Below, in pieces: positions 1 to 8,259 of a DNA stretch of 41,078 bases (positions are counted from its first letter, which is position 1; every line of letters starts with the position of its first letter). The stretch is from Acidobacteriota bacterium (GTDB taxonomy: Bacteria; Acidobacteriota; Terriglobia; Terriglobales; Acidobacteriaceae), in the NCBI GenBank assembly GCA_023410055.1, contig JAEYQK010000011.1, positions 1 to 41,078 of the forward strand. Direction: 5' to 3'. The notes under the pieces are model-generated. The model saw only the letters and a program-made list of their open reading frames with translations, had not been told where the DNA came from and did no database searches. The translations under genes were made by a program, and so were the position numbers.

Positions 1-757
1 CCAGGAACATCGCCACATCATTGTAAGATGCACCGCGTTGCGACATTTTGGCATAGTCGGAGACACCAATCCCTTGTTCTCCGATGATGACGTTCAAGGG
101 TGTGAAATCATTTAGCACAGCGGAAGAGGGAAGGTTCTTCTTGCTCCGTGCAAGAATTGCACGAGTTCCGGACAAGATCGTGCGAATCGCGGGATCATCC
201 AACCCCTCGCCCTTGCAGCTTTCGCAAAGCCGCTCCAACTCAGAAACCAGAGCGTTGGGATCGAACGGGGCGGGCATGTCTGCAGTTGCGTGGTGGAACG
301 TGCGCAGCCACTCACCTGTCCGGCGAGCAGCTACCTGTAACATGCCGCGATCAGCGTAGCCGGGCAACAACGCCGCTTTCATAATGATGGACTGCAGTGG
401 CAGGCCGACAAATTTCTCGGCGACAATTGCACCATGCTCGGAAAAGTCGCCGATCGGGCGAGGAACACCAGAGAGTTTCCTTTTCTCAAAAACAGCAAAG
501 ACGCGATTCAGATTATCAGCCTCGGTCTTTGCCATTCCGCGTACACCCGCCGAATGCGATTTGGTAGGGCGGTACACCTTGGCGGCGATTCTTTCCGTTC
601 CGTCTTCAAAATCCACAACCATGTCGTAGATGTAGTGATCTGCCTTGGGTGTGTGCCCAACTACTCTGACGCTCTTCAACTCACTCCGATGTGGAAAATA
701 CAGCGGTCCTGAATTCCTGAGATCGGTAACGATCAGATCCATCACGTTTTCTGACAT
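1..757 (-). CDS. Phosphotransferase-like (APH/kinase-fold) protein, C-terminus outside window
   Basis: This is an open minus-strand frame that starts at ATG 757 and runs off the left edge, giving 252 codons with no stop. A GGAG Shine-Dalgarno lies five bases upstream. The visible residues fit the aminoglycoside-phosphotransferase/protein-kinase-like fold: AAKVYRP at 58-64 could hold the ATP-binding Lys60, AEKFVG at 113-118 resembles the hinge, LNDFTPLNVII at 215-225 resembles the HGDxxxxN catalytic loop (Asp217, Asn222), and SDYAKM at 233-238 sits where the metal-binding Asp is expected. The His usually before the catalytic Asp is Asn here. The substrate cannot be told; such proteins phosphorylate small molecules or sugars. 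It is the first minus-strand gene after HNH/comF, 272 bases away, so it probably has its own promoter. Confidence 0.7.
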   Translation of the reverse strand, partial: MSENVMDLIVTDLRNSGPLYFPHRSELKSVRVVGHTPKADHYIYDMVVDFEDGTERIAAKVYRPTKSHSAGVRGMAKTEADNLNRVFAVFEKRKLSGVPRPIGDFSEHGAIVAEKFVGLPLQSIIMKAALLPGYADRGMLQVAARRTGEWLRTFHHATADMPAPFDPNALVSELERLCESCKGEGLDDPAIRTILSGTRAILARSKKNLPSSAVLNDFTPLNVIIGEQGIGVSDYAKMSQRGASYNDVAMFL

Positions 758-1029
758 CTTTACTCCGGTCCCCAAAGATTCGATTGTGAGAACGAAGGCG
801 CGCACCACTAAATGGGAACAATGGAAGCTATTGCAGTTTGAATTCCAACGGCGGTCATAAGAGAGTTGCGAATGACGCGTGTTTTTCGCGCGTGCAGGCG
901 AGGCAACTAGTTATAAAAGCGAAGAAAGCGGAATCAGTCTTCCTACGTTTGGAAGTAGTCTGCGCCCGGATGGTTGTGCGGTTCACATGCGCAAACTCTT
1001 GGACACAGTCGCGCATGATCTTTGCACAA

Positions 1030-1635
1030 TCAGAAAAACAGGTATTTTTGCCACTTTGTATCAGAATGACCCATCAAGCGCATGATGTGTCTGCTGGTAT
1101 GGAGGCTGAAGGCACGAGGCTCTCGCAACAATTTCATCCCTGCTTCGGCGGGCAGTTGATTGCCCTTCTTGTGGTTGCAGTCATGGCAGCAGGCGACAAG
1201 ATTCTCCCAAGTAGAGGCGCCTCCACGCGAACGAGGAATCACATGATCCAGAGTCAACTCGGTCGAGGAAAGCACCTCGCCACAGTACTGGCAGGTGTTA
1301 CGATCGCGCAAAAGAATGTTCTTGCGCGAGAGTGCCCGGCTTTGATGAGGAATGCGACGATATTCAATAAGTCGGATGACCGATGGCACACGCATGGCCA
1401 GACGAGCAGAGTGCAGGAAGTGACCGTTGATCTCCTCGGTGATAGCGACGCCCTTCAGCACAAGAACAATCGCACGGCGCGCCGCGCAAACGTTGATCGG
1501 CTCGTAGGAGGCATTCAGGACGAGAACCGGGGCATGCATGGCAGAGTAAAGGTTCAGTCCATGCTGATGCTGGTGCATTCGCAAAGCATCGTTTGCAAGT
1601 CTTTCAGTCGAACCCGAATTGTGTTTAGCCGGCAT
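1030..1635 (-). CDS. HNH endonuclease family protein
   Basis: A 201-residue protein of the stand-alone HNH family found widely in bacteria. CQYC at 115-118 and the second cysteine cluster CCHDC at 149-153 would bind a structural zinc. The LDHVIPRSRGG segment at 129-139 carries the Asp-His of the catalytic motif, and WENL at 143-146 supplies the Asn. The N-terminal block PVLVLNASYEPINV (36-49) is typical of this subgroup, so the native start may be an internal Met at 20 or 33; no strong ribosome-binding site precedes ATG 1635. It begins six bases after the comF stop, which suggests co-transcription. The biological role of this subgroup is not established; a DNA-processing or repair nuclease is the usual guess. 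Confidence 0.88.
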   Translation of the reverse strand: MPAKHNSGSTERLANDALRMHQHQHGLNLYSAMHAPVLVLNASYEPINVCAARRAIVLVLKGVAITEEINGHFLHSARLAMRVPSVIRLIEYRRIPHQSRALSRKNILLRDRNTCQYCGEVLSSTELTLDHVIPRSRGGASTWENLVACCHDCNHKKGNQLPAEAGMKLLREPRAFSLHTSRHIMRLMGHSDTKWQKYLFF

Positions 1636-1641
1636 AAAACT

Positions 1642-2625
1642 TCATGCGCGCGCCGCCCTTGAGAGCAGCGCGGCTCCCTGGGACTCTAGCTCCTGCGATA
1701 CAGCGGTCAGGCCGGTTTGCTCTGCCAGAAGCACGCGGGCCACAGTGGCCACAAACACGCGCTTGGCTCCAGCTTTGCGCAATACGCGAGCGCATTCCGA
1801 AACCGTTGTTCCGGTTGTGAAAACGTCGTCAACCAGTAAGATGTCTTTTCCGGAAATCAGATTCCGGTGCTGCACACGGAAAGCACCCCGAATATTGCGC
1901 TGGCGCTGATCGCGAGTCAGTCCCGTCTGCGTTTCAGTCGGGCGAGTGCGGCGCAGGATCTCGGCGTTGATGCGTCCCAGCTGGACGATCTTAAGTGCGG
2001 CATGCGCGATTAACTCAGATTGGTTGAATCCACGCTGCTTCAACTTTGACGAGTGCAGCGGAACGGGAACGACGATCGGTTCGCCGTTATCGAACTTGGG
2101 GCCGAGGTCGAGAAATGCCTCGCTCATCATTCGGCCGAGGACATTGGCTGCCGGCCGGACACCGTCATATTTCAGCAGGTGAATGAGCTCTCTAAGGCCG
2201 CCATCATAGGGTCCATAGGCCACTGCCCTGTCGAATAGAGGTTCGGAGCTGACACACTCACCGCAGCAGGGTTTCTCCTGATTCTGGAGCACCGAGCTCA
2301 CGATTGGGTTACCGCAGACGTAGCAGGTAACTCCCTCAATCTTCTGGATTTGTTCCAGGCAGGTGTCGCACACGGGAAGTCGGGACACTCTTACGAGAGG
2401 GGCTTGGCAGAAGCGACAGTCCGAAGGGAAGAGCGTCGTGAATACGCTTGCGGCGGCGGTCTCCAGAATTGAGGCAATAGAATTGCGTTTGCCCTGATCT
2501 CCAACTCTGTCCGCCCGAGTTAGGTCACCGGTACCGCTGAAGACGACCCTCCTCCAGCCCACTACGCCTGCATTTCGGGGCTGGGCTATTGCATTCAGTA
2601 TAGTCCCGCTTCGCACGCGGTTCAA
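1642..2625 (-). CDS. comF: ComF family protein (phosphoribosyltransferase-fold, competence-related)
   Basis: ComF proteins combine an N-terminal zinc ribbon with a PRTase-like domain and are needed for uptake of transforming ssDNA in naturally competent bacteria. Visible here are cysteine pairs CRFC (70-73), CDTC (86-89), CYVC (101-104) and CCGEC (120-124), the conserved RGFNQ at 198-202, and the PRPP-binding signature ILLVDDVFTTGTT at 262-274. The protein is 327 residues, about 80 longer than most family members. The first ~50 residues look unlike the family, which usually begins just before the LFPSDC segment at 65, so the true start may lie downstream. It lies directly upstream of the HNH nuclease gene with a six-base gap, suggesting a two-gene DNA-handling operon. 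Confidence 0.88.
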   Translation of the reverse strand: MNRVRSGTILNAIAQPRNAGVVGWRRVVFSGTGDLTRADRVGDQGKRNSIASILETAAASVFTTLFPSDCRFCQAPLVRVSRLPVCDTCLEQIQKIEGVTCYVCGNPIVSSVLQNQEKPCCGECVSSEPLFDRAVAYGPYDGGLRELIHLLKYDGVRPAANVLGRMMSEAFLDLGPKFDNGEPIVVPVPLHSSKLKQRGFNQSELIAHAALKIVQLGRINAEILRRTRPTETQTGLTRDQRQRNIRGAFRVQHRNLISGKDILLVDDVFTTGTTVSECARVLRKAGAKRVFVATVARVLLAEQTGLTAVSQELESQGAALLSRAARA

Positions 2626-2712
2626 TCACCACGATCGTGAAAGTTCCATGAAACAAGTGCAGGTCAATCATGGCATTTTAGGTGTGCAACCTATGTACCT
2701 CGGCGAAGCAGC

Positions 2713-2740
2713 TTGTATCATGAGCATTTGGCGTGATAAT
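2713..2740 (+). promoter_or_regulatory. Possible sigma-70 promoter for the OPT transporter
   Basis: TTGTAT (2713-2718) and GATAAT (2735-2740) are separated by 16 bases and lie about 60 bases before the ATG at 2798. The match is moderate and no operator was seen. Confidence 0.3.
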
Positions 2741-2797
2741 TTCCGCGGTTCCGCTTAACATTACAGTTTGTTCAGGCCACTTCACGAGGACTCTTAA

Positions 2798-4840
2798 ATG
2801 AGCACACAAACAACGGCTACGCCGGCAGGCGGCAAAAAGTTCCAGAGCTACGTGCCGCCAACCATGAAAATGTCAGAATTCACACTCCGGGCGATTCTGC
2901 TCGGACTGCTGATGACCGTCGTTCTCGGCGCGGCAAACATGTATCTTGGCCTGCGCGCGGGCATGACGATCGCGGCAACCTACCCAGCCGCCGTTATCGG
3001 AATGGCGATCCTTCGCTTGATGAAGGGCTCGATTCTCGAAGAGAACATGGCTCGAACCATCGGGTCGATTGGCGAATCGGTAGCCGCCGGCGCGGTGTTT
3101 ACGATTCCGGCATTCGTGCTCGCAGGCGTATGGCCGGAATTCGACGTCAAGAACGGATATCTGAAATCCGTTGCACTCATGGCTGTCGGCGGAATGCTCG
3201 GCATCCTCTTCGTGACGCTGCTGCGTCGCGTGATGGTCGAGGATCCTGAGCTTCCGTTCCCTGAGTCAGTGGCCGCTTCGGAGATTCACAAGGCCGGGCA
3301 GCAGGGCGCAAAAGCCGCCAAGATTCTTTTCGCGAACATGGGCGTCGGAGCACTGGTGTATTTCTTCGGTGCTATTAATTTGTTCGCGGCAAGTAAAGAT
3401 TTTGTCATCAGCGTCGGCAAACTAGGGTTGAGCAAAGTTGCGCTGCTCAAGGCTCCAGGATCGCCGACGGTTGCGGCCGGTTCGATGTCGACGTTTTCGG
3501 CTCCAGCGATCAGCCCTGCATATCTTGGCGTTGGATACATCATCGGACCGCGGCTTGGTGCTTTGAACTTCGCTGGCGGCGTGTTCGCATGGGGCTTGCT
3601 GGTTCCACTTCTTAGTTTCTTCCTCGGTCCGCAATTGGCGCCGAGTGTGAGCAGTACCGGAGGAAGTTGGGCGGATGTTGCGGGCGCGATCTGGTATCAC
3701 ATAGTTCGCCCCATCGCCGTCGGGGGCATGATGGTCGGGGCCAGCTTCACATTGTTCCGAATGCGCAAGAGCCTGTGGCTCGGTATCAAGCGCGCCATCG
3801 CGGACCTGAAGAAGTCTGCTGCCGGACACGAAGCGGCCGACCGCACGGAGCGCGATCTCAGCAGTAAGGTCGTTTTCCTGGGTTTGGCAGCGGTGTTCGC
3901 CTGCATGATCGCCCTGTACTTCTACTTCACCCATGTGATCGGCGCTGCTGTCGTTGCAGCGATCGTGATGATCATTCTTGGATTCTTCTTCGCGGCGGTC
4001 TCGGGAAATCTGGTTGGCATGATCGGTTCGTCGAACAACCCGATTTCCGGGCTAACGCTCTGCACTCTCGTGATTGCGGCTTTGCTCATGGTCGCAATGG
4101 GACTGCGCGGCGGAGCAGGTATCGCCGCAGTGCTCGGCGTGGCGGCTGTGGTTTGCGTATCGTCGGCCGTCGCCGGCGAAATGCTGCAGGACCTCAAGGT
4201 CGGACACATCCTCGGCGGCACTCCGGCCCGAATGCAGATCGGCGACATATTTGGCATCGTCGTTTCAAGCTTGGTTCTGTTCTTCCCGTTGATGTGGCTG
4301 CACCAGGCTTACACGTTTGGCACCAAGGAACTCTCGGCACCGCAGGCTGGCCTCATGGCGTCACTGGCAAAAGGCATCGTCGGTGGTGACATGGCATGGC
4401 CACTAGTGATCGTGGGAATCATGATGGGCTTCGGACTGATACTGGTCGAGGTGAAGAGCCCGATGTTGTTCTCGGTCGGCATGTACCTGCCGCTGGAGAC
4501 GACCTTCGCAATCTTCATCGGCGGCCTATTCCGCTGGGGCACAGACAAGTTCCGCGACCGCGCCGGTCTGAATGATGCTCAGAAAGCTCGCGTCGAAAAC
4601 GCGGGTGTTCTGACGGCATCAGGGTTGATTGCCGGTGAAGCGCTCTGTGGACTTGTTGTGGCTGGTTTCAGGGCCGCGGAGAAATCCAAGGGACATGCAT
4701 TTCTCCCTAATCTGACTTGGTCCGGTACCGCTTGGCTATCTATCGTCGTCCTGATCGCGCTTGCCGTCCTCATGATCAAGCTGCCTCTGGCTAACGCTGG
4801 CCGTCCGGACGAACCGGCGCCGCCGACGGCGATTATGTAG
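2798..4840 (+). CDS. OPT family oligopeptide transporter
   Basis: A 680-residue polytopic inner-membrane protein of the OPT family, secondary transporters that import small peptides or metal-chelate compounds using the proton gradient. The first membrane block carries the family motif NMYLGLRAG (47-55), followed by the conserved region EENMARTIGSIGESVAAG (81-98). Many hydrophobic segments continue to the C-terminus, and length is normal for bacterial members. The start is supported by GAGG eight bases upstream. It stands alone with its own terminator at 4865-4890. The actual substrate cannot be predicted; bacterial OPTs are poorly characterised. Confidence 0.93.
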   Translation: MSTQTTATPAGGKKFQSYVPPTMKMSEFTLRAILLGLLMTVVLGAANMYLGLRAGMTIAATYPAAVIGMAILRLMKGSILEENMARTIGSIGESVAAGAVFTIPAFVLAGVWPEFDVKNGYLKSVALMAVGGMLGILFVTLLRRVMVEDPELPFPESVAASEIHKAGQQGAKAAKILFANMGVGALVYFFGAINLFAASKDFVISVGKLGLSKVALLKAPGSPTVAAGSMSTFSAPAISPAYLGVGYIIGPRLGALNFAGGVFAWGLLVPLLSFFLGPQLAPSVSSTGGSWADVAGAIWYHIVRPIAVGGMMVGASFTLFRMRKSLWLGIKRAIADLKKSAAGHEAADRTERDLSSKVVFLGLAAVFACMIALYFYFTHVIGAAVVAAIVMIILGFFFAAVSGNLVGMIGSSNNPISGLTLCTLVIAALLMVAMGLRGGAGIAAVLGVAAVVCVSSAVAGEMLQDLKVGHILGGTPARMQIGDIFGIVVSSLVLFFPLMWLHQAYTFGTKELSAPQAGLMASLAKGIVGGDMAWPLVIVGIMMGFGLILVEVKSPMLFSVGMYLPLETTFAIFIGGLFRWGTDKFRDRAGLNDAQKARVENAGVLTASGLIAGEALCGLVVAGFRAAEKSKGHAFLPNLTWSGTAWLSIVVLIALAVLMIKLPLANAGRPDEPAPPTAIM

Positions 4841-4864
4841 TCTGAAACTGTTCAGCAGCAACTA

Positions 4865-4890
4865 GGCCCTCGCTTCGGCGAGGGCCTTTT
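4865..4890 (+). terminator. Rho-independent terminator of the OPT gene
   Basis: A perfect nine-base stem, GGCCCTCGC (4865-4873) with GCGAGGGCC (4878-4886), closed by a TTCG tetraloop and followed by TTTT. It lies 25 bases after the OPT stop, between convergent genes. The other strand lacks a T tract. Confidence 0.88.
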
Positions 4891-4924
4891 CGTGCGCTTA
4901 GCGTCATCGAGCAACCAGATGTCG

Positions 4925-5800
4925 CTACTGCTTCGGCTGCTCTTGAGGAGGTTGCTGAGGCTCTCCTGGCTGCTGGTTCTGGGTGCGTTCGACTTCCTGG
5001 CCTTCGTAGGTGATCTTCACGTCCGAACCGAACCGCTTGTAGTTCGTGTACTTGATGATCTCTTTGATCTTCACGTCATTCGTCGAGAAGTGGAGCGTAT
5101 CGGACGCGTAAGTGTACGTCGGGAACCAGTACTTTCCGTCGATCTGTTCGCGATAAGTGGTGAAGGCAGGGAAGAGGTTTTCGTTCTTCTTGTTGCGAAT
5201 GTCAGGCACGGTCTTGCCGTGTGTCTTTACGATCTGAAAATCGTGATCGTCCACCCAGATGCGTCCCTGGAAGTAGCGCTTGCCTTTTTCGATCTGCTTC
5301 GGGGCTATGTCGAAAACGTATGTGTGCAGTTCGTCCTGGCGCTGCTGGCCGACGTAGAGAATGCTGTACTCGGAAAGCTCGTCCGAGGTGAGCACAAATG
5401 GCAGCTTGGTACGGAAGTCCTGCTCATCTTCGGGCGACAGGCTTATCTTTTCCAGCGTGCTCTGCGGCGCGAAGACGACGTTTTCCATGCGCTTGCCCTT
5501 GTTGTCGAAGAGTACGTCGAAGACGATGCGGTACTCACCATTGTCCTCGGGCGTCTTGACGATCGTCTCCTGGCGGTAGGTGTACTTCTCGCGCGCTATC
5601 TTGAACTCTTTTTCCTTCGCGGCAAAGCGTTGAATGATCTCGTCTACCGTGATGCCCTTGGGCTCGTCTTTCACCAGCGGGCCTTCGCCCTTGCTGTCGT
5701 CGCTTGAATCCTGTGCGAGGGCGGAGAAGGGAATCGCGAGCGGGAGCAATAACATGAGCACAAGAGCCAATTGCAGTACTGATCGTTTTCGCATATTCAA
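4925..5800 (-). CDS. Exported LolA-like (outer-membrane lipoprotein-sorting-like) protein
   Basis: A 291-residue protein with a clear Sec signal peptide: basic MNMRKR, a hydrophobic core rich in Leu, and a likely cleavage after SALA at about 29. The mature part is rich in beta-strand-like segments, and GRIWVDDHDFQIVKTHGK (about 180-197) resembles the half-barrel of LolA-like and other outer-membrane lipoprotein-sorting-like proteins common in acidobacteria. The tail (about 270-291) is almost only Gln, Pro and Glu. It is divergent from the S9 peptidase gene across a 180-base spacer. A periplasmic lipid- or lipoprotein-related role is inferred from fold resemblance only. No lipobox Cys is visible, so it is probably soluble periplasmic. 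Confidence 0.78.
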   Translation of the reverse strand: MNMRKRSVLQLALVLMLLLPLAIPFSALAQDSSDDSKGEGPLVKDEPKGITVDEIIQRFAAKEKEFKIAREKYTYRQETIVKTPEDNGEYRIVFDVLFDNKGKRMENVVFAPQSTLEKISLSPEDEQDFRTKLPFVLTSDELSEYSILYVGQQRQDELHTYVFDIAPKQIEKGKRYFQGRIWVDDHDFQIVKTHGKTVPDIRNKKNENLFPAFTTYREQIDGKYWFPTYTYASDTLHFSTNDVKIKEIIKYTNYKRFGSDVKITYEGQEVERTQNQQPGEPQQPPQEQPKQ

Positions 5801-5980
5801 TCCTAAGAATCTGTCGTTCGTTTAGATGCGTATAGGCCTTTGACTACTTCATTATGTAACACAGACAGCGCTGGTATGTTGTTCATTCGGCTCGGCCAGT
5901 GTTAAGAGTGGGTAAAGAGCTTTCTTCCCCTTGGGCCGCTCTGGATTTACACTTGGCTTTCTCGATTCAACAGGAGGCGT

Positions 5981-8140
5981 ATGCTGCGCCGATTCGGCTT
6001 TGCTGTCGTACTGTTTGCTGGCATTCTCGGTTTTGCTCAGACCAAGCACCCTTTCACCTTTGAAGACATGATGGCGCTCAAGCGGATCGGTGAACCCGTT
6101 CCTTCGCCCGACGGAGAATGGGTGGCATTCAGCGCCGTGACTGTCGATCTGGCGGCGAACACGCGGATTCCGCACATCTATGTCATTCCTATAACCGGCG
6201 GGCAAGAGAAGCAACTCACGACCGGGCTGGGTGAAGACCGTCCGCGGTGGTCGCCCGATGGCAAACGGATCGCATTTATCTCGGGACGCGATGGGACATC
6301 GCAGATATGGGCGGCGGAGTTCGATCGGGCAAGCGTGGCGCTTGGAGAATGGAAGAAGCTTACGAGTGTTTCATCCGGGGCCGATGGCGAACTGTGGTCT
6401 CCCGACGGCAAGTACATTCTGTTTACGGCGGACGTCTGGCCCGAATGTGCTAGGGTGCCGCATCCTTCCCCTTCAGGGGAGGGTGCGCCCGTACAGGTCA
6501 TCTTCGACGAAAAGTGCAATAAGCAGAAAGACGCCGAGATCTCTACCTCGAAGGTGAAGGCCAAGATCTTCACGCGACTGCTTTATCGGCATTGGAACGC
6601 CTACGGTACCGGCAAGCGGACACACATTTTTGTGCAGCCGGTGGACGGCAGCGCTGCTCCAGTTGATCTGACGCCGGGCGATCATGATGCGCCTCCGTTT
6701 TCGCTTGGCGGACAGGACATGTACGCTTTCTCGCCGGACGGCAAAGAAGTCGCTTTCACCAGCAACATCGACGAGGTCGAGGCCACCAGCACGAACAACG
6801 AAATCTTCATTGTCCCTGTGACCGGCGGTACGCCGAAGAAGATTTCAACCTCCCCCGGCTCGGACTCGACTCCGCTTTATTCGCCCGATGGCAAGTACAT
6901 CGCCTGGCGCATGCAGGAGCGGGCGGGCTATGAGAGCGACCGGTTCAGGCTGGTGGTTTACGAGCGAGCGACGGGGAAGATCACGAACCTCACGGAAGAC
7001 TTCGATCGGTGGGTGGGGTCAATCGTATGGGCCGCCAACTCGACGAAGCTGTACCTGACAGCTGAGGACGAAGGTGAATCACCGGTCTGGTCGATCAGCA
7101 TCTTCTCGCCTAGCATTCCGGTTTTCTCGCACAGAAAGGGAAAAACGAGAAGAAGTCCTTTGATAGAGGGCCACAATGACGATCTCGCTATAACGGCGGA
7201 TGGCAGCAACCTCGTGTTCTCGCGGATGAGTGCCCAAGCACCCAATGAGTTGTTCGCCGTGACCCTGAAACAGCAAGAAAACACTTTTCCACCACCTCCG
7301 CCGACTCAGCTCACCCACCTCAACGATGCCGTTCTCTCGCAAGTACAGATGAACCCTATCGAGTTCTTCTGGTTTAAAGGATCGCAGAAAGAAAAAGTCC
7401 AAGGATTCATCGTCAAGCCGCCGAACTTTGATGCGGCGAAGAAGTATCCCGTGAAGTTCTTGATCCACGGCGGGCCGCAGGGTGCCTGGGGAGACTCGTG
7501 GTCGTACCGCTGGAACGCGCAGTTGTTTGCCGCGAACGGCTACGTAGTGGTGATGATCAATCCGCGTGGATCGACTGGCTACGGTCAGAAGTTCATCGAC
7601 GACGTCAACGGCGACTGGGGCGGACGCGCTTATCAGGACCTGATGCTCGGCCTGGACTATGTCGCGAAGACGTATCCGTGGGCTGACACGACGCGAGCCT
7701 GCGCAATGGGCGCAAGCTACGGTGGCTACATGGCCAACTGGATCGAGGGCAATACGACGCGGTTCAAGTGCCTGGTCTCGCACGATGGCATGTTCAACCC
7801 CGAGTCGGCCTGGGGCACGACCGAAGAGCTGTGGTTCAACGAATGGGAGTACAAGGGCACTCCGTACACGAACCGGTCGCTCTACCGCAAGTGGTCGCCG
7901 ATGCTGAAGGCAACGAACTTCAAGACGCCGATGCTCGTCGTTCACGGCCAGCTTGATTACCGCCTCGACGTCAGCGAAGGCTTCCAACTCTTCACGACGT
8001 TACAGCGGCTCAAAGTGCCGTCAAAAATGCTCTACTTCCCGGACGAAGGCCACTGGGTGCTCAAGCCGCAGAATTCGCAGCTCTGGTACAAGACGGTGAA
8101 TGATTGGGTGGACCAGTGGACGAAAACGAGTACTCAGTAA
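5981..8140 (+). CDS. S9 family prolyl oligopeptidase-type peptidase (secreted)
   Basis: A 719-residue serine peptidase with an N-terminal beta-propeller (WSPDGK-type blades recur through about 60-450) and a C-terminal alpha/beta-hydrolase domain. The catalytic triad can be placed: Ser579 in GASYGGY, Asp659 in HGQLDYR and His691 in DEGHW. A signal peptide (MLRRFGFAVVLFAGILGFAQT) implies export. A strong AGGAGG site precedes ATG 5981. Two propeller stretches look inserted: about 157-175, encoded by a palindromic sequence, and about 375-395 around FSHRKGKTRR. The last residues, STQ, and the stop codon lie inside the heptamer repeat at 8129, so the repeat has entered the gene end. Role: degradation of short peptides, probably nutritional. 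Confidence 0.93.
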   Translation: MLRRFGFAVVLFAGILGFAQTKHPFTFEDMMALKRIGEPVPSPDGEWVAFSAVTVDLAANTRIPHIYVIPITGGQEKQLTTGLGEDRPRWSPDGKRIAFISGRDGTSQIWAAEFDRASVALGEWKKLTSVSSGADGELWSPDGKYILFTADVWPECARVPHPSPSGEGAPVQVIFDEKCNKQKDAEISTSKVKAKIFTRLLYRHWNAYGTGKRTHIFVQPVDGSAAPVDLTPGDHDAPPFSLGGQDMYAFSPDGKEVAFTSNIDEVEATSTNNEIFIVPVTGGTPKKISTSPGSDSTPLYSPDGKYIAWRMQERAGYESDRFRLVVYERATGKITNLTEDFDRWVGSIVWAANSTKLYLTAEDEGESPVWSISIFSPSIPVFSHRKGKTRRSPLIEGHNDDLAITADGSNLVFSRMSAQAPNELFAVTLKQQENTFPPPPPTQLTHLNDAVLSQVQMNPIEFFWFKGSQKEKVQGFIVKPPNFDAAKKYPVKFLIHGGPQGAWGDSWSYRWNAQLFAANGYVVVMINPRGSTGYGQKFIDDVNGDWGGRAYQDLMLGLDYVAKTYPWADTTRACAMGASYGGYMANWIEGNTTRFKCLVSHDGMFNPESAWGTTEELWFNEWEYKGTPYTNRSLYRKWSPMLKATNFKTPMLVVHGQLDYRLDVSEGFQLFTTLQRLKVPSKMLYFPDEGHWVLKPQNSQLWYKTVNDWVDQWTKTSTQ
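6461..6485 (+). repeat. Imperfect palindrome inserted in frame in the S9 peptidase gene
   Basis: CATCCTTCCCCT (6461-6472) is an imperfect complement of AGGGGAGGGTG (6475-6485). It encodes the unusual HPSPSGEG stretch between two cysteines that appear much closer together in related peptidases as I recall them. Confidence 0.6.
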
Positions 8141-8247
8141 TCAGTACTCAGTACTCAGTTTTGCCACGCATGGCGATCACGCGTTTGTGACAGGATTCGT
8201 TTCGATCACGTTGTTTTCTGAGTACTGAGTACCGAGTACTGAGTACT
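8129..8247. repeat. Heptamer-built inverted repeat between S9 peptidase and hydrolase genes
   Basis: The left arm (8129-8158) is four AGTACTC-type heptamers, and the right arm (8218-8247) is the same in reverse orientation. The two 30-base arms match at 28 of 30 positions and enclose 59 bases. The left arm includes the stop codon of the peptidase gene. In RNA it would fold into one long hairpin; as DNA it resembles a tiny non-coding element with terminal inverted repeats. Confidence 0.85.
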
Positions 8248-8259
8248 AAACGAGGGAAT

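Noticed and set aside
838..1662. Long plus-strand open frame (274 codons)
   Set aside because: It is antisense to the HNH nuclease gene, which has clear zinc and HNH motifs; the plus-strand translation has no domain character.
7079..7987. Minus-strand 302-codon open frame opposite the S9 peptidase gene
   Set aside because: Antisense to the peptidase catalytic domain; no start signal or domain.
8129..8247. CRISPR array
   Set aside because: The repeats are 7-base units without regular spacers, arranged as one inverted pair, and no cas gene is near.
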